A stretch of 64,000 bases of DNA, taken from assembly GCF_026210795.1 (NCBI RefSeq), contig NC_089445.1:310001-374000 (forward strand), read 5' to 3'. The notes under the pieces were generated by a model that saw only the letters and a program-made list of their open reading frames with translations, did not search any database and was not told the origin of the DNA. Below are positions 21,819 through 31,611 of this stretch, piece by piece (within the stretch, counting starts at the first letter, position 1; each line of letters starts with the position of its first letter). Origin of the DNA: Rhizophagus irregularis (lineage: Eukaryota; Glomeromycota; Glomeromycetes; Glomerales; Glomeraceae). Made by a program: the position numbers and the translations under genes.

Positions 21819-21999
21819 CTGTATCCTTCGATTTTAAGCACACCACCACGACTTTTAGCGAAAAGAAAAAAAAATATATTTTCAGACTTACAGATTTATT
21901 ATAATAATCATATTAAAAGACTTCCGAATTTAAACACCATCCAGAATTTCAATGTAATTTTCTAGATAAAAAAGTGGTGCTTAATTCGGAAGAATACGG
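21819..21999. mobile_element. 181-bp TA-flanked MITE
   Basis: The left end CTGTATCCTTCGATTTTAAG pairs with the inverted right end CCGTATTCTTCCGAATTAAG. The subterminal GCACACCAC and GCACCACTT continue the pairing. TA flanks both sides (21817-21818 and 22000-22001). No coding. Confidence 0.65.
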
Positions 22000-22284
22000 T
22001 ATTTGTTGTTATTCCTATAACTTCATAAATTTTGAACTAACGAATAAAAATAATCTTTCGTTAATAAAGAATTGTCATAATAATAATAATAAGTATTTAT
22101 GGCGCCGTACGAGTAATGTATTACAAAATTTCTTTATTAGGTAAACTTAAACTAGATTCACATACAGTATTTTAATAGTTAAAATTTATTTAATAAATAT
22201 ACTAACAATCCAAGAAAAGCAACAAAAATTTATGTAATCGCAAATCCTTTATTTCTTTCTACCTTGAAGATCGTATGGAACACA

Positions 22285-22326
22285 GAAACTTGTACAACAT
22301 GTACAACCATATGTAACATGACACAA
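22285..22326 (+). promoter_or_regulatory. Conserved SLR 5' element (SLR6)
   Basis: ACTTGTACAACATGTACAAC is followed by CATATGTAACATGACACAAG, ending about 52 bp before the ATG. The TTGTACAAC half is repeated here. Confidence 0.55.
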
Positions 22327-22377
22327 GGAGAATAAATAAATGACCTTGTCTCATACTTTTTCATTTCATTATTCAAT

Positions 22378-23760
22378 ATGACTAATAATAACATTAATAA
22401 CAATAATAACGAAGATAAAAACAATACTTCTATTATCGACTCCATCTCATTCGAATCAGATATTGTAAATTATGATTCCTCTTCATTTAAATTTAATATT
22501 ACAACAAGTCCTTCCTTAATTGTTAATAATATACTATCCTTTAATAATTTTGTTACAAAATTTTTCAAAGAGTTAATGCAAGAATTATATGTTACTCTTT
22601 TAAATATAGAATTTGAAGATGGGGATTATACTACTGATGATAAATTTAATATATTTATAGATACTTTTTTATTAGAATATGATTTAGATCCTAAAAATGT
22701 ACTTGAAATTATTATAAGTAATTCTCAAAATATTTTATGTTTTTCAAGTTTAATTGGATTTTTTTATCAACATGGAATTGGGTGTGAGGTTAATGAAATT
22801 AAAGCATCAAACATATTTTCTAACACAATTAAAAATAATCATAAAGAAATTTTAAGTCAATTTTCTTTTGATCAAAAAAATAAACCCATTAGTTTCTCCA
22901 ATGATGATATTAAAGAATTAAATGGAATAATTGCACAATATTTTTATTCTTTACTTCTTTATAAAAATGTTATTTTTCATAGAATAGATAATTACAAATT
23001 ACATATAAAAAATGCTGAAAAAGGAGACGATGTATCACAATATTATATAGGTAATTGTTATTGTTATGGTATAAACACAAAAAAAGATTTTAGTAAAGCA
23101 ATTGAATGGTATTCAAAATCATCAGAAGGAGGAAATATCAAAGCTATGTGTGGATTAGGATGTTGTTATGAGTATGGATATGGGGTTATAAAAGATAAGA
23201 AGAAAGCATTTAAATTATATTTAAAGTCTGCTGAAGGAGGATATAGACGTGCATTATATGAGTTAGGGAATCGTTATCATTATGGAAATTGTACTTCTAA
23301 AGATGAAGATAAAGCTTTTGAATGTTATTTAAAAGCTGCAGAAAAAGGTCATAATTCTAGTCAATATTTAGTAGCAAACTATTATTATGATGGAAAAGAT
23401 ATTCCAAAAAATGAAGAAAAAGGATTCTATTGGACCAGAAAAGCTGCAATTAATGGCAATGCAGATGCTCAATTTAAAATGGCAGAATATTATATCAACA
23501 ATTCTATTAGTAAGAATGAAAGCAAAGCATTCAAGTGGTATATGAAATTAGCTAAAGAAAATAAGTTAAAAGCAATTTATTTAGTTGCAAAATGTTATAG
23601 AGATGGCATTGGTACTGATAAAAATTTAAAAGAGGCTACAACGTGGATTAAAAAATATGAATTATCAAAGCCTTATTTTAAACCGTATATCACCTTATAT
23701 AAGTTTTTGGATGGCGCAGATATTGATGTATCTTCAATAGCGTCACATACAAGAATGTGA
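22378..23760 (+). CDS. Sel1-like repeat protein (SLR6)
   Basis: A 460-residue single-exon protein. Its Asn-rich leader (MTNNNINNNNNEDKN) leads to the NYDSSSFKFNITTSPSL motif, the FFKELMQELYVTLLNIE helical region and the degenerate unit SSLIGFFYQHGIGCEVNEIK. About six Sel1 repeats follow, with a CYCYGINTKKDFSKAIEWY first unit, ending AKCYRDGIGTDKNLKEATTW. The C-terminal tail YITLYKFLDGADIDVSSI corresponds to that of SLR5, SLR7 and SLR8. The start follows TTCAAT. It is likely a cytosolic scaffold; no more specific role can be read. Confidence 0.9.
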   Translation: MTNNNINNNNNEDKNNTSIIDSISFESDIVNYDSSSFKFNITTSPSLIVNNILSFNNFVTKFFKELMQELYVTLLNIEFEDGDYTTDDKFNIFIDTFLLEYDLDPKNVLEIIISNSQNILCFSSLIGFFYQHGIGCEVNEIKASNIFSNTIKNNHKEILSQFSFDQKNKPISFSNDDIKELNGIIAQYFYSLLLYKNVIFHRIDNYKLHIKNAEKGDDVSQYYIGNCYCYGINTKKDFSKAIEWYSKSSEGGNIKAMCGLGCCYEYGYGVIKDKKKAFKLYLKSAEGGYRRALYELGNRYHYGNCTSKDEDKAFECYLKAAEKGHNSSQYLVANYYYDGKDIPKNEEKGFYWTRKAAINGNADAQFKMAEYYINNSISKNESKAFKWYMKLAKENKLKAIYLVAKCYRDGIGTDKNLKEATTWIKKYELSKPYFKPYITLYKFLDGADIDVSSIASHTRM

Positions 23761-23872
23761 AATAGGGATTTTTCTTTTGAATTTGAGTATAGTATCAGGA
23801 ATTTTCTTTTTAATTGTGTAAAGATCGTAAAAGTAGGCATTTATTTAATTTTATCAGTTATTATAATTTATA

Positions 23873-23907
23873 TTTATATTAATAAACATACGATATTTAA
23901 AAATTCG
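23873..23907 (+). promoter_or_regulatory. Conserved 3' element with AATAAA (SLR6)
   Basis: TTTATATTAATAAACATACG is followed by ATATTTAAAAATTCGAC about 115 bp after the stop. Confidence 0.5.
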
Positions 23908-24779
23908 ACTGAACTTTAAAGCTTTGGAAGATATGAATGAAATTTGGATAACTTCCTAACATTATTCTTGGCTTACAGATAACATGTTTGTCACAAGTAA
24001 ATTATTATTTTAAAAGGATATTATTGTAAGGGAATTTTTACAACTAAGTTCATCCTGATAATTTTGCAACAATACGTGATATGAATTACGATCATTTTTT
24101 TGACATCATAAATTAAAAATCTTATCCGACGAGAAATAATAACAAATTGTGTTTTTATAACTGAAGGCATAATTCCGATAATGTTTGCGTAACATTTTAT
24201 AATTATATACCGGTACGTGTTACATTTAACAAATAAAATTGTACTAACAAAATTCGGACTTACGGTACTCTCAAGTACAATAGTCTACAAGAATCACATT
24301 CAGTTACTTAATAGTTAAATGATAAAAATGAAAGCAGCAATAATTCATAATATTTGTAAATATTACTATTATTTTCTTTTTTTTTAGATCCTTTTGACCC
24401 ACCCGTATCAATTTTTCAAATAATCTGGGATTTTTTTTTTCTTTACATGATTTTAAGTTTTTAACATCATGATATAAACCATTTAATCAATGTACTATTA
24501 TCATAATAATAATAATAGTATCTTTCAATTGTACTAACTGACTTTATTGAATTTATCGCATTCATTTTCTGGTATTTTTCCAAAAATAAATGTCCTTAAA
24601 TAATTTTACCTGCCTTATTTTTAATTTGACGGAGATCAAACTTCAGTGTTTCGGGCGAAACTAATACTTAGTTTCATCTAAAATGATCTACAAATGCATT
24701 CCAAAGTTAGGTTTGGAAGAATGGCTTGATTTTTGAAAATAGTTTTACCCGAAACACTATCGTACTATTTGTTATACAA
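23908..24779. other. Intergenic region upstream of SLR7
   Basis: No gene. Contains a short hAT-like inverted element, annotated separately (24644-24759), and A/T-rich sequence. Confidence 0.4.
24644..24759. mobile_element. Short hAT-like inverted element, 116 bp
   Basis: The left CAGTGTTTCGGGCGAAACT pairs with the inverted right end TAGTGTTTCGGGTAAAACT. The ends look like hAT termini, but I see no matching 8-bp flanks, so the call rests on the inverted ends alone. Confidence 0.5.
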
Positions 24780-24806
24780 ACAAAAGAAATTTGTACAACC
24801 ATACAC
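24780..24806 (+). promoter_or_regulatory. Conserved SLR 5' element (SLR7)
   Basis: AAGAAATTTGTACAACCATA lies about 45 bp before the SLR7 ATG at 24850. The second half (GTAACATCACAC) is missing here. Confidence 0.5.
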
Positions 24807-24849
24807 GAATAAATTGTCTTGCATTCTATTTTTTGTTCTACTATTCAAT

Positions 24850-24874
24850 ATGTTTGTTAACTTTGAAGACAATA
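24850..24874 (+). pseudogene. Detached 5' end of SLR7 (first eight codons)
   Basis: ATG in the TTCAAT context is followed by MFVNFEDN, then the sequence runs into the inverted end of a transposable element at 24875. Left alone, the frame ends at TGA after MFVNFEDNTLLTT. The missing continuation resumes at 27522. Confidence 0.8.
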
Positions 24875-25239
24875 CTTTGCTAACAACTTGAAATTTTTTA
24901 AATGTATTGTAAAATTAATATTACAGTACATTATATACAAACCATGTTAAGATACTCGTTATTGGTCTTGTAGGGACATAGTACAATAGTTAGTATAACA
25001 TCAATTGTAATATTAATTTATTCATGTATATTTAATATAAATTATAGCAAATTATTGTAAAATATATTGTAAAATTTAATTATGGTAACTTTAATTATAA
25101 AATACATTTCCTCTCATTGGTATTTAAAAAAAAGAAAAAAAGCGAAACATTAATAAAACGTTTTGCCAAAAAAAAATCATTTCATCAAAATCTTGCTAAA
25201 AGAATTAAATTCAAAAAAAAAATATAGTCCTGATTTCTT

Positions 25240-26800
25240 TTTCCATGCGCCCAGACCCGTCTAAAAAAAAAAATTTGAAACGTCAATATATGTTTCATTA
25301 TAATAAATAAACTAAGACGAAAAAAAACTTACTATAACAAAATCTTACGCATCCAAAGAGACTCGAAGAAATATCTATAAAAAAAGAACTATTAATATCT
25401 GTTCGTTAAATAAAGGAAAATTTTAAAAACTTACAAATTGTCACATCCAGGAGACCAAAAAGCCGTCTAAAAAAGAAAAAGAAATAAGTAACCATTTTTA
25501 AAAGACGGAATAAAGAAATTTAAAAAAAATAATACTCCACCAAAGTCCCGCGTCTAAAGAGCTGAAGAACCGCCTAAAAGAAGAAAAATTGAAGCATTAG
25601 AAAATGTTTTGTTAAATAAACGTTTCATCAAAGAATAATTCAAAAAAATCTCTACCCTACCGAATTGTTACATGTCCAAAGACTCAGTCATCTAAAAAAA
25701 GAAAAAATCAAAACATTAGTATATGTTTCGTTGTATATGTTTCGTTGAAATATAGATACTTCTGATTTCTTACCGAATCTCACGTGTCTGAAGGGCGAAA
25801 CGAAGTCAAAATCTAGAAAAAGAAAAATTAGTATCAAAGATGTCATAAAAAATAAATATGCAATAAAAACAAAATCTTTCTTCTGCTAAAACCTCAAAAA
25901 AAAGAAGCATTGAAACCTACAAAGAAGAAGGACAACTATTAGTAATTAAGACAAAAAGATAAAATAAGAATAGAACACACTCACCTAGAAATCGATAAAA
26001 CCTAAAAAAGAAACATGGAAGAGCCACCAAAACCTAAAAGTAAAAAGAAATCGAAGTCTACATCTACAAAAAAAAGAAAGGAGAAAGTTAATAGCAAAGA
26101 CAAAAAATATAAGAAAAACCAGAAGAACTACCATTTTCAGGGACGGAAGATCGGCAAACCCTAAAAGAAGAGAAAACTAAGAAAAACGAACTGTTAATAA
26201 AGTTCGTTAAAATAAAATAATCAAAGAAAAAAAATTAAGAATTACCATGCTGAAATCCCATTTCCAAAGAGACCTTAGAGAAACGCCTAGATGAAGAAAG
26301 TAAATGAACTGTTAGAAAATGTTCATTAAAACAAAAACAATTAAGGAAAAAAATTTAACTAGCTTACTGAAATTTCACGTCCAAAGAGACCAAAAGAACC
26401 ACCTAAAAAAAAAACTAAACCGTTAGAAAATGTTTCATTAAAATAGATAAGAAAAAAAATTTATCACACAAAGAACCAAGTCGTCTAAAAAAAGTTAAGA
26501 AAATGAGCTATTAGAAATTGTTCATAAAATAAAAACAATTAAATAAAAAAAATAATGAAAAACTTGCCAAAATGCCATGTCCAAGTAGACCGTAAGAACC
26601 ATCTAAAAAAAAAGAAAAAATTGGTAAAATAGATAATTAAGATTTAAGAAAAAAAATTTTCACACCATATTCCCACGTGTCTAAATACTTGAAGTCTAAA
26701 AAAAATTAAGAAAAATAACTATTAGAAATCGTTCGTTAAAATGAAACAATTAAAAAAAAGACAAACTTACCAGAAATTTGCACCTAAGGAGGGAAACGCT
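25240..26800. repeat. Array of about 13 diverged units of 100-120 bp with splice-like borders
   Basis: Each unit has, on the plus strand, a CTTACC-like box, a core around ACGTCCAAAGAGACC with GAAGAACCACCTAAAAAAAG, then TTAGAAAATGTTTCATTAAA and an A-rich tail. On the minus strand a core of about 32-45 bp is bordered by TTTTTTTAG (3' splice-like) and GTAAG or GCAAG (5' splice-like). Good examples are near 25430, 25770, 26363, 26565 and 26766. Two or three units near 25880-26130 are irregular. The cores do not keep a common length modulo 3. It may be a decayed exon array, a minisatellite or a transposon-internal repeat. Confidence 0.6.
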
Positions 26801-26814
26801 TAAGATTTCTTCAA

Positions 26815-27060
26815 CAAAAAGTGCGAGAGAAGCGGGAAAAGAGAAAGAAAAGAGAAGGGAAATGTAAAAGTAAAGGGAAAAGGGAGAAAAGAAAAGGAAA
26901 GAACAAGGGAGAGATGAAAGAAGGATACGAAGGGAAGTAAAAGGGTGAACGAAGGAAAAGGGAAGAATGAAAAAAAAAGTAAAAAAAAGTTTAAAAGAAA
27001 AAAGAAAAGTTTAAAAGAAGAAAAAAAAAGTTTAAAAGAAAAAAAAATGATCGAAGTCAT
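26815..27060. repeat. Purine-rich (GA) tract
   Basis: About 245 bp are almost purely A and G on the plus strand, with GGGAAAAGAGAAAG and AAAAGTTTAAAAGA words repeated at the right end. The minus-strand frame that spans it encodes only Phe/Leu/Ser/Pro low complexity and is not a credible gene. Confidence 0.75.
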
Positions 27061-27521
27061 TGAACTGCGGATTATATCACATGCACGTGATACATAATTT
27101 TATATAAATAGGGCCATAGGGGTTTCTCCGAAATTTGAATTCTTTTTTTTTATATTTTTAATATATAAATTTTACGAAAAGCCCGTAGGGTTTTTAATGT
27201 AATTAGATTATACACCTAGTATATATTAACGTTAATGGTAATTAGATTATATTATAAATAATTAATTGTGAAATTCATTATACAATATTTTGTACAATAT
27301 ACACATAAGTAAAATCTTGTGAAACATTGTAAAAAATTATAAGACTCATTGAAAAATGTATCAGAATTATATATTTTACAATTGAATGTGAATAAATTAA
27401 TATTAAAAATGGATTGTTAGAAATATTGTACTATATATTTTTTCAGATTTAAAATACCTTGTACAAGGCTTGTACAAGGATCGCACAATGCATTATGAAA
27501 ATTTAGCATTGTTAGCAAAGT

Positions 27522-28814
27522 AATAACGAAAATAACAAAAATAATTCTATTATTGAATCATCAAATAATGTAAAATCCGAATCCTCCTCATTAAAATTTG
27601 ATATTATTGCAAAAAATCCTTTAATTATTAATAAAATTTTCAAAGAATTGTTACAAGAGTTACATGATATTATTCTTTTAAATATAGAAGATTATACTAC
27701 TGACCAATTAAATGAGTTTATATATAATTTTTTACTTGAATATGATTTAGACCCTAAAAATGTATTTGAAATTATGACAAATAATTTACAACCCATTTTT
27801 TATTATTCAAGTTTAATTGGAATTTTTTATCAATATGGAATTGGATGCGAGGTTGATGAAATCAAAGCATCAAAAATATTTTTTAATACTGTTAAAAATA
27901 ATCAAAAAGTGATAGTACCAGATCAATTTACCTTTGATATTAGTTTCTTTGATATTAAAGAGTTGAATGAAATAATTACACAATATTTTTATTCTTTATT
28001 TCTTTATAATGATATAATTTTAAATAAAAGAAATAATTACAAATTCCATATTAAATATGCTGAAAAGGGAGATTCAATATCACAATATCATATTGGTAAT
28101 TGTTATTTTTATAATATAAACGCAAGACGAGATTATAATAAAGCAATTGAATGGTATTTAAAATCGTCAGAAGGAGGAAACATTAAAGCAATGTATAGAC
28201 TAGCATATTGCTATGCTTGTGGATATGGGGTTAAAAAAGATGAGAAGAAAGCATTTGAGTTGTATTTAAAGTCTGCTGAGGGAGCCGGAGGGTATAAACA
28301 TGCATTATGGGTAATGGGAAATTATTATTATTATGGACTTGGAATTTTAAAGGATGAAAATAAAGCATTTGAATTTTATTTAAAAGCTGCAAAAAAAGGG
28401 CATAATATAAGTCAATATTTAATAGCAAATTATTATTATGATGGAAAATATATTCCAGAAAATAAAGAAAAATGGTTTTATTGGAATAGGAAAGCTGCAA
28501 TTAATGGCAATGCAGATGCTCAATTTAAACTAGCAGAATATTATACCACCAATTCTAGCAATAAAAATGAAAGCAAAGCATTCAAATGGTATATGCAATT
28601 AGCTAATAAAAAAAAGTTAAAAGCAATTTATATAATTGCAAAATGGTATAGAGATGGCATTGGTACTGATAAAAATTTAAAAGAGGCTACAACATGGATT
28701 AAAAAATATGAATTATCAAAGTCTTATGGGAAACCACAAATCACCTTAAAAAATTTTTTGAATTGCTCGGACATTGATGTTTCTTCAATAGAGCCGTATA
28801 GTACAAGCATGTGA
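27522..28814 (+). CDS. Sel1-like repeat protein SLR7, 5' end displaced by a transposon
   Basis: The frame is open for 430 codons from 27522 with no suitable ATG near its start; it begins NNENNKNNSIIESSNN. With the eight codons at 24850 the ancestral protein was about 438 residues. Order: Asn/Ser leader, IIAKNPLIIN, the FKELLQELHDIILLNIEDY helical region, the degenerate unit SSLIGIFYQYGIGCEVD, then about six Sel1 repeats with a small SAEGAGGYKHAL expansion, and the tail PQITLKNFLNCSDIDVS. No internal stops have accumulated, so the insertion is recent or a shortened or rescued transcript is made. The TAG just upstream (27513-27515) sits in GTTAG of the element end and could act as a splice acceptor. 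Confidence 0.75.
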   Translation, partial: NNENNKNNSIIESSNNVKSESSSLKFDIIAKNPLIINKIFKELLQELHDIILLNIEDYTTDQLNEFIYNFLLEYDLDPKNVFEIMTNNLQPIFYYSSLIGIFYQYGIGCEVDEIKASKIFFNTVKNNQKVIVPDQFTFDISFFDIKELNEIITQYFYSLFLYNDIILNKRNNYKFHIKYAEKGDSISQYHIGNCYFYNINARRDYNKAIEWYLKSSEGGNIKAMYRLAYCYACGYGVKKDEKKAFELYLKSAEGAGGYKHALWVMGNYYYYGLGILKDENKAFEFYLKAAKKGHNISQYLIANYYYDGKYIPENKEKWFYWNRKAAINGNADAQFKLAEYYTTNSSNKNESKAFKWYMQLANKKKLKAIYIIAKWYRDGIGTDKNLKEATTWIKKYELSKSYGKPQITLKNFLNCSDIDVSSIEPYSTSM

Positions 28815-29003
28815 TTAACTTTTAGTAGATTATTCTTCGAATTGGGTATTCAATAGATTTTGGCGATCACGTAGCAAGCAATTCATGGGAATTTTTAAAG
28901 AAAAATATGGAGATATAACTTAAATACCCAAATAAGAATTTTTGTAAATTAATTTTGGAAGGATTAGTAAAAAACCAGAGTTGCTGTTTTATTTTCTCAA
29001 ATG

Positions 29004-29026
29004 TTTAATAAACAAAGGATATTTTA
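29004..29026 (+). promoter_or_regulatory. Conserved 3' element with AATAAA (SLR7)
   Basis: GTTTAATAAACAAAGGATAT follows SLR7 by about 190 bp, a shorter version of the block behind the other plus-strand SLR genes. Confidence 0.45.
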
Positions 29027-29342
29027 AAAAAATTTCAATACTATTTGATGATTACAATTACTAAAAAAATTATACCAACATCATTTTTGGTTAATTTACG
29101 GAATATTCTCTGTTCATCCTAATAATTAATGATTTTGCACTACATACTATTATTTACGATACATATTTTCAACTAATAATAAATTAACGGCTTTGCATAG
29201 TATTGAATAAAATATTAGCAGATTAAGAAGTTTTAATATTATATTTAGTAAATTATTAACTGTCAATCTAATTAAATATTACAAAGGAATATCATGATAA
29301 AATTATTATAGTACTGTACGAGTAACAATATTTATGAAGATA

Positions 29343-29474
29343 CCGTATTTTGCGGTATATAAGCACCCTTTTTGTATTTAATGCCGGCCAAGATCCTCAT
29401 GATTCTGGCCAAAATCGCCATAATTCTGGTCAGAGTGCTTATTTTCGGGGGTGCTTACTAACCGCAAAATATGG
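29343..29474. mobile_element. 132-bp TA-flanked MITE
   Basis: The left end CCGTATTTTGCGGTATATAA and GCACCC pair with the inverted right end CCATATTTTGCGGTTAGTAA and GCACCC. TA flanks both sides (29341-29342 and 29475-29476). The centre has ATTCTGGCCAAAAT and ATTCTGGTCAGA words. No coding. Confidence 0.75.
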
Positions 29475-29550
29475 TACTCCTATTTCGTGTATATATATAT
29501 ACAGCATATATTTCGTTCTTTTATGAAGATCGTACTTTTTGTTGGACACA

Positions 29551-29593
29551 AGAAATTTGTACAACTTGAACATCCATATGTAACATGACACAA
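29551..29593 (+). promoter_or_regulatory. Conserved SLR 5' element (SLR8)
   Basis: AGAAATTTGTACAACTTGAA is followed by CATCCATATGTAACATGACA and CAA, ending about 48 bp before the ATG at 29641. The in-frame ATG at 29608 is closer to the element and not matched by the sister genes. Confidence 0.55.
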
Positions 29594-29640
29594 AAAATCC
29601 CTTTCTCATGCCTTCTGTTTTTCAATTCCATTATTTCAAT

Positions 29641-31017
29641 ATGACTGATGATAGCTTTAATAAAAATAATAACAAAAATAAAAATAATACTTCTATTTTT
29701 TCATTTGAATCAAATATTACAAATTATGATTCCTCTTCATTCAAATTCAATTTTACAACAAGTCCTTCATTAATTGTTAATAATATACAATTCTTTGATA
29801 ATTTTATTACAAAATTTTTCAAAGAATTAATTCAAGAATTATATTTTATCCTTTTAAATATGGAATATGAATATGGAGATTATAATTTTAATAATGTTAA
29901 ATTAATTATAAATACTCTTTTATTAGATTATGATTTAGACTCTAAAAATGTACTTGAAATTATGACAAATAATTCACAAAATATTTTTTGTTATACAAGT
30001 TTAATCGGAATTTTTTATCAATGTGGAATTGGATGTGAGGTTGATAAAATTAAAGCATTAAATATATTTTTTAATGCTGTTAAAAATAATCAAAAAGCAA
30101 TATTGGACCAATTTTCTTTTGATCAAAAAAATGAAACTATTTGTTTTCGTAATGATAGTTTCTATAATAATGATATTAAGGAATTAAATGAAATAATTAC
30201 ACAATATTTTTATTCTTTACTTATTTATCAAGATATCATTTTCCATAGAAAGGATAATTACAAATTACACATAAAAAATGCTGAAAAAGGAGATGATATA
30301 TCACAATATTATGTAGGTAAGTTTTATTGCATCAAGCAAGATTATAATAAAGCAATTGAATGGTATTCAAAATCATCAGAAGGCGGAAATATTAAAGCAA
30401 TGTTTGAATTAGGTGTTTGTTATGAGCATGGGTACTATGAGGTTATAAAAGATGAGAAAAAAGCATTTAAATTTTATTTAAAATCTGCTGAAGGAGGGTA
30501 CAAATGGGCATTATATAGAGTTGGAAATTGTTATCATTTTGGAGAATGTAGTACTTTTATAGATGAATACAAAGCTTTTGAATTTTATTTAAAAGCTGCA
30601 GAAAAAGGTCACGTTTATAGTCAATTTTTAGTAGCAAGGTGGTATTATGATGGAAAATATATTCCAAAAAATGAAGAAAAAGGATTTTATTGGAATAGAA
30701 AAGCTGCAATTAATGGCAATATAGATGCTCAATTTAACATGGCAGAATATTATATTAACAATTCAATTAATAAGAATGGAAGCAAAGCATTCAAGTGGTA
30801 TATGAGATTAGCTAATGTAAATATTTTAAAAGCAATTTATATAGTTGCAAAATGTTACAGAGATGGCATTGGAACCGATAAAAATTTAAAAGAGGCTATG
30901 GAGTGGATTAGAAAATATGAATTTTCAAGGTTTGGTAAAAACCCACAAATCAACTTAGATCATTTTTTGAATGGCTTAGATATTGATATTTCTTCACTAC
31001 CATTATACACGTTTTAA
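29641..31017 (+). CDS. Sel1-like repeat protein (SLR8)
   Basis: This protein is 458 residues long from the ATG at 29641 (MTDDSFNKNN, TTTCAAT context). An in-frame ATG at 29608 would add 11 residues. It shows NYDSSSFKFNFTTSPSL, the FFKELIQELYFILLNME helical region, the degenerate unit TSLIGIFYQCGIGCEVDKIK, a longer loop before DIKELNEIITQYFYSLL than in its sisters, about six Sel1 repeats and the tail PQINLDHFLNGLDIDISS. It is a single exon, apparently intact. It is most similar to SLR6 in the leader. A scaffold or adaptor role is inferred from the repeats only. Confidence 0.9.
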   Translation: MTDDSFNKNNNKNKNNTSIFSFESNITNYDSSSFKFNFTTSPSLIVNNIQFFDNFITKFFKELIQELYFILLNMEYEYGDYNFNNVKLIINTLLLDYDLDSKNVLEIMTNNSQNIFCYTSLIGIFYQCGIGCEVDKIKALNIFFNAVKNNQKAILDQFSFDQKNETICFRNDSFYNNDIKELNEIITQYFYSLLIYQDIIFHRKDNYKLHIKNAEKGDDISQYYVGKFYCIKQDYNKAIEWYSKSSEGGNIKAMFELGVCYEHGYYEVIKDEKKAFKFYLKSAEGGYKWALYRVGNCYHFGECSTFIDEYKAFEFYLKAAEKGHVYSQFLVARWYYDGKYIPKNEEKGFYWNRKAAINGNIDAQFNMAEYYINNSINKNGSKAFKWYMRLANVNILKAIYIVAKCYRDGIGTDKNLKEAMEWIRKYEFSRFGKNPQINLDHFLNGLDIDISSLPLYTF

Positions 31018-31126
31018 ATTATCCTTCAAATTAGATACTAGATATTCACGAAAAGTTGTTAACATGCTTAGATTTTACCGATCAACGTTACAAAATTTGC
31101 TTTTCTTCACTATTTTTATTTTTTTT

Positions 31127-31160
31127 CGTATATTAATAAATAAGGGATATTTAATATTTT
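31127..31160 (+). promoter_or_regulatory. Conserved 3' element with AATAAA (SLR8)
   Basis: CGTATATTAATAAATAAGGG is followed by ATATTTAATATTT about 110 bp after the stop. Confidence 0.5.
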
Positions 31161-31611
31161 TATAATTTTATTTATCTTAATATCAATTTTAGTTAACCTG
31201 CATAAAATATTTTTGCAACGATGACATACCATGAATTAATTGAATTATGATTTATGATAGACCATATTTTTAATTAGCTACAAGCTCACTCGTGCAGTGT
31301 TTTAACTGAGTTACGATAATTTCAACTAATAAATTAATGGCTACCTACTTACTGTATTTAATAAATTATTATATTAAATGAATGAATTGCATATTTCAGT
31401 TTGTTGCTTCAATGGTTGGGAAAATTGAGTTAAAAATTCCCGAGAAAAAAAAAATTTACCAATGGCAAAGTATCTTACTGTATCATTTGTGGTGACTTTC
31501 TTTCACAATCAAGCCGTAGTATAGTTGGTGGTGGTTGCAAAGTATAATTTGAACTAACAAAATTAAATATTCCTTCGCTATAAAAATATAAAATTGAGTA
31601 GGGAACTCGTT
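31161..31611. other. Intergenic region between SLR8 and the SLR9 fragment
   Basis: No gene seen; AT-rich sequence partly resembling other SLR flanks (for example ATTAATGGCTACCTACTTAC near 31335 against the ATTAACGGCTTTGCATAGTA region near 29194). Confidence 0.4.

Larger units (their letters stand above)
24875..27520. mobile_element. 2.65-kb TA-flanked element interrupting SLR7
   Basis: The terminal inverted repeats CTTTGCTAACAA (left) and TTGTTAGCAAAG (right) continue imperfectly into AAATTTT and ATGTATTGT/ATGCATTGT. The direct TA duplication (24873-24874 and 27521-27522) is as in Tc1/mariner-type insertions. Removing the element and one TA joins codon 8 of SLR7 to the downstream frame exactly in phase, which is strong evidence of insertion. 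The interior holds a diverged repeat array (25240-26800), a purine-rich tract (26815-27060) and AT-rich ends. I see no transposase, so it is probably non-autonomous. Confidence 0.8.

Noticed and set aside
25240-26800. CRISPR-like array because of regular unit spacing
   Set aside because: Units are diverged throughout, there is no constant repeat with unique spacers, and the genome is eukaryotic.
26800-27060. Minus-strand frame of 86 codons rich in Phe, Leu, Ser and Pro
   Set aside because: It is only the translation of a purine-rich tract inside the transposable element; no domain or codon pattern supports it.
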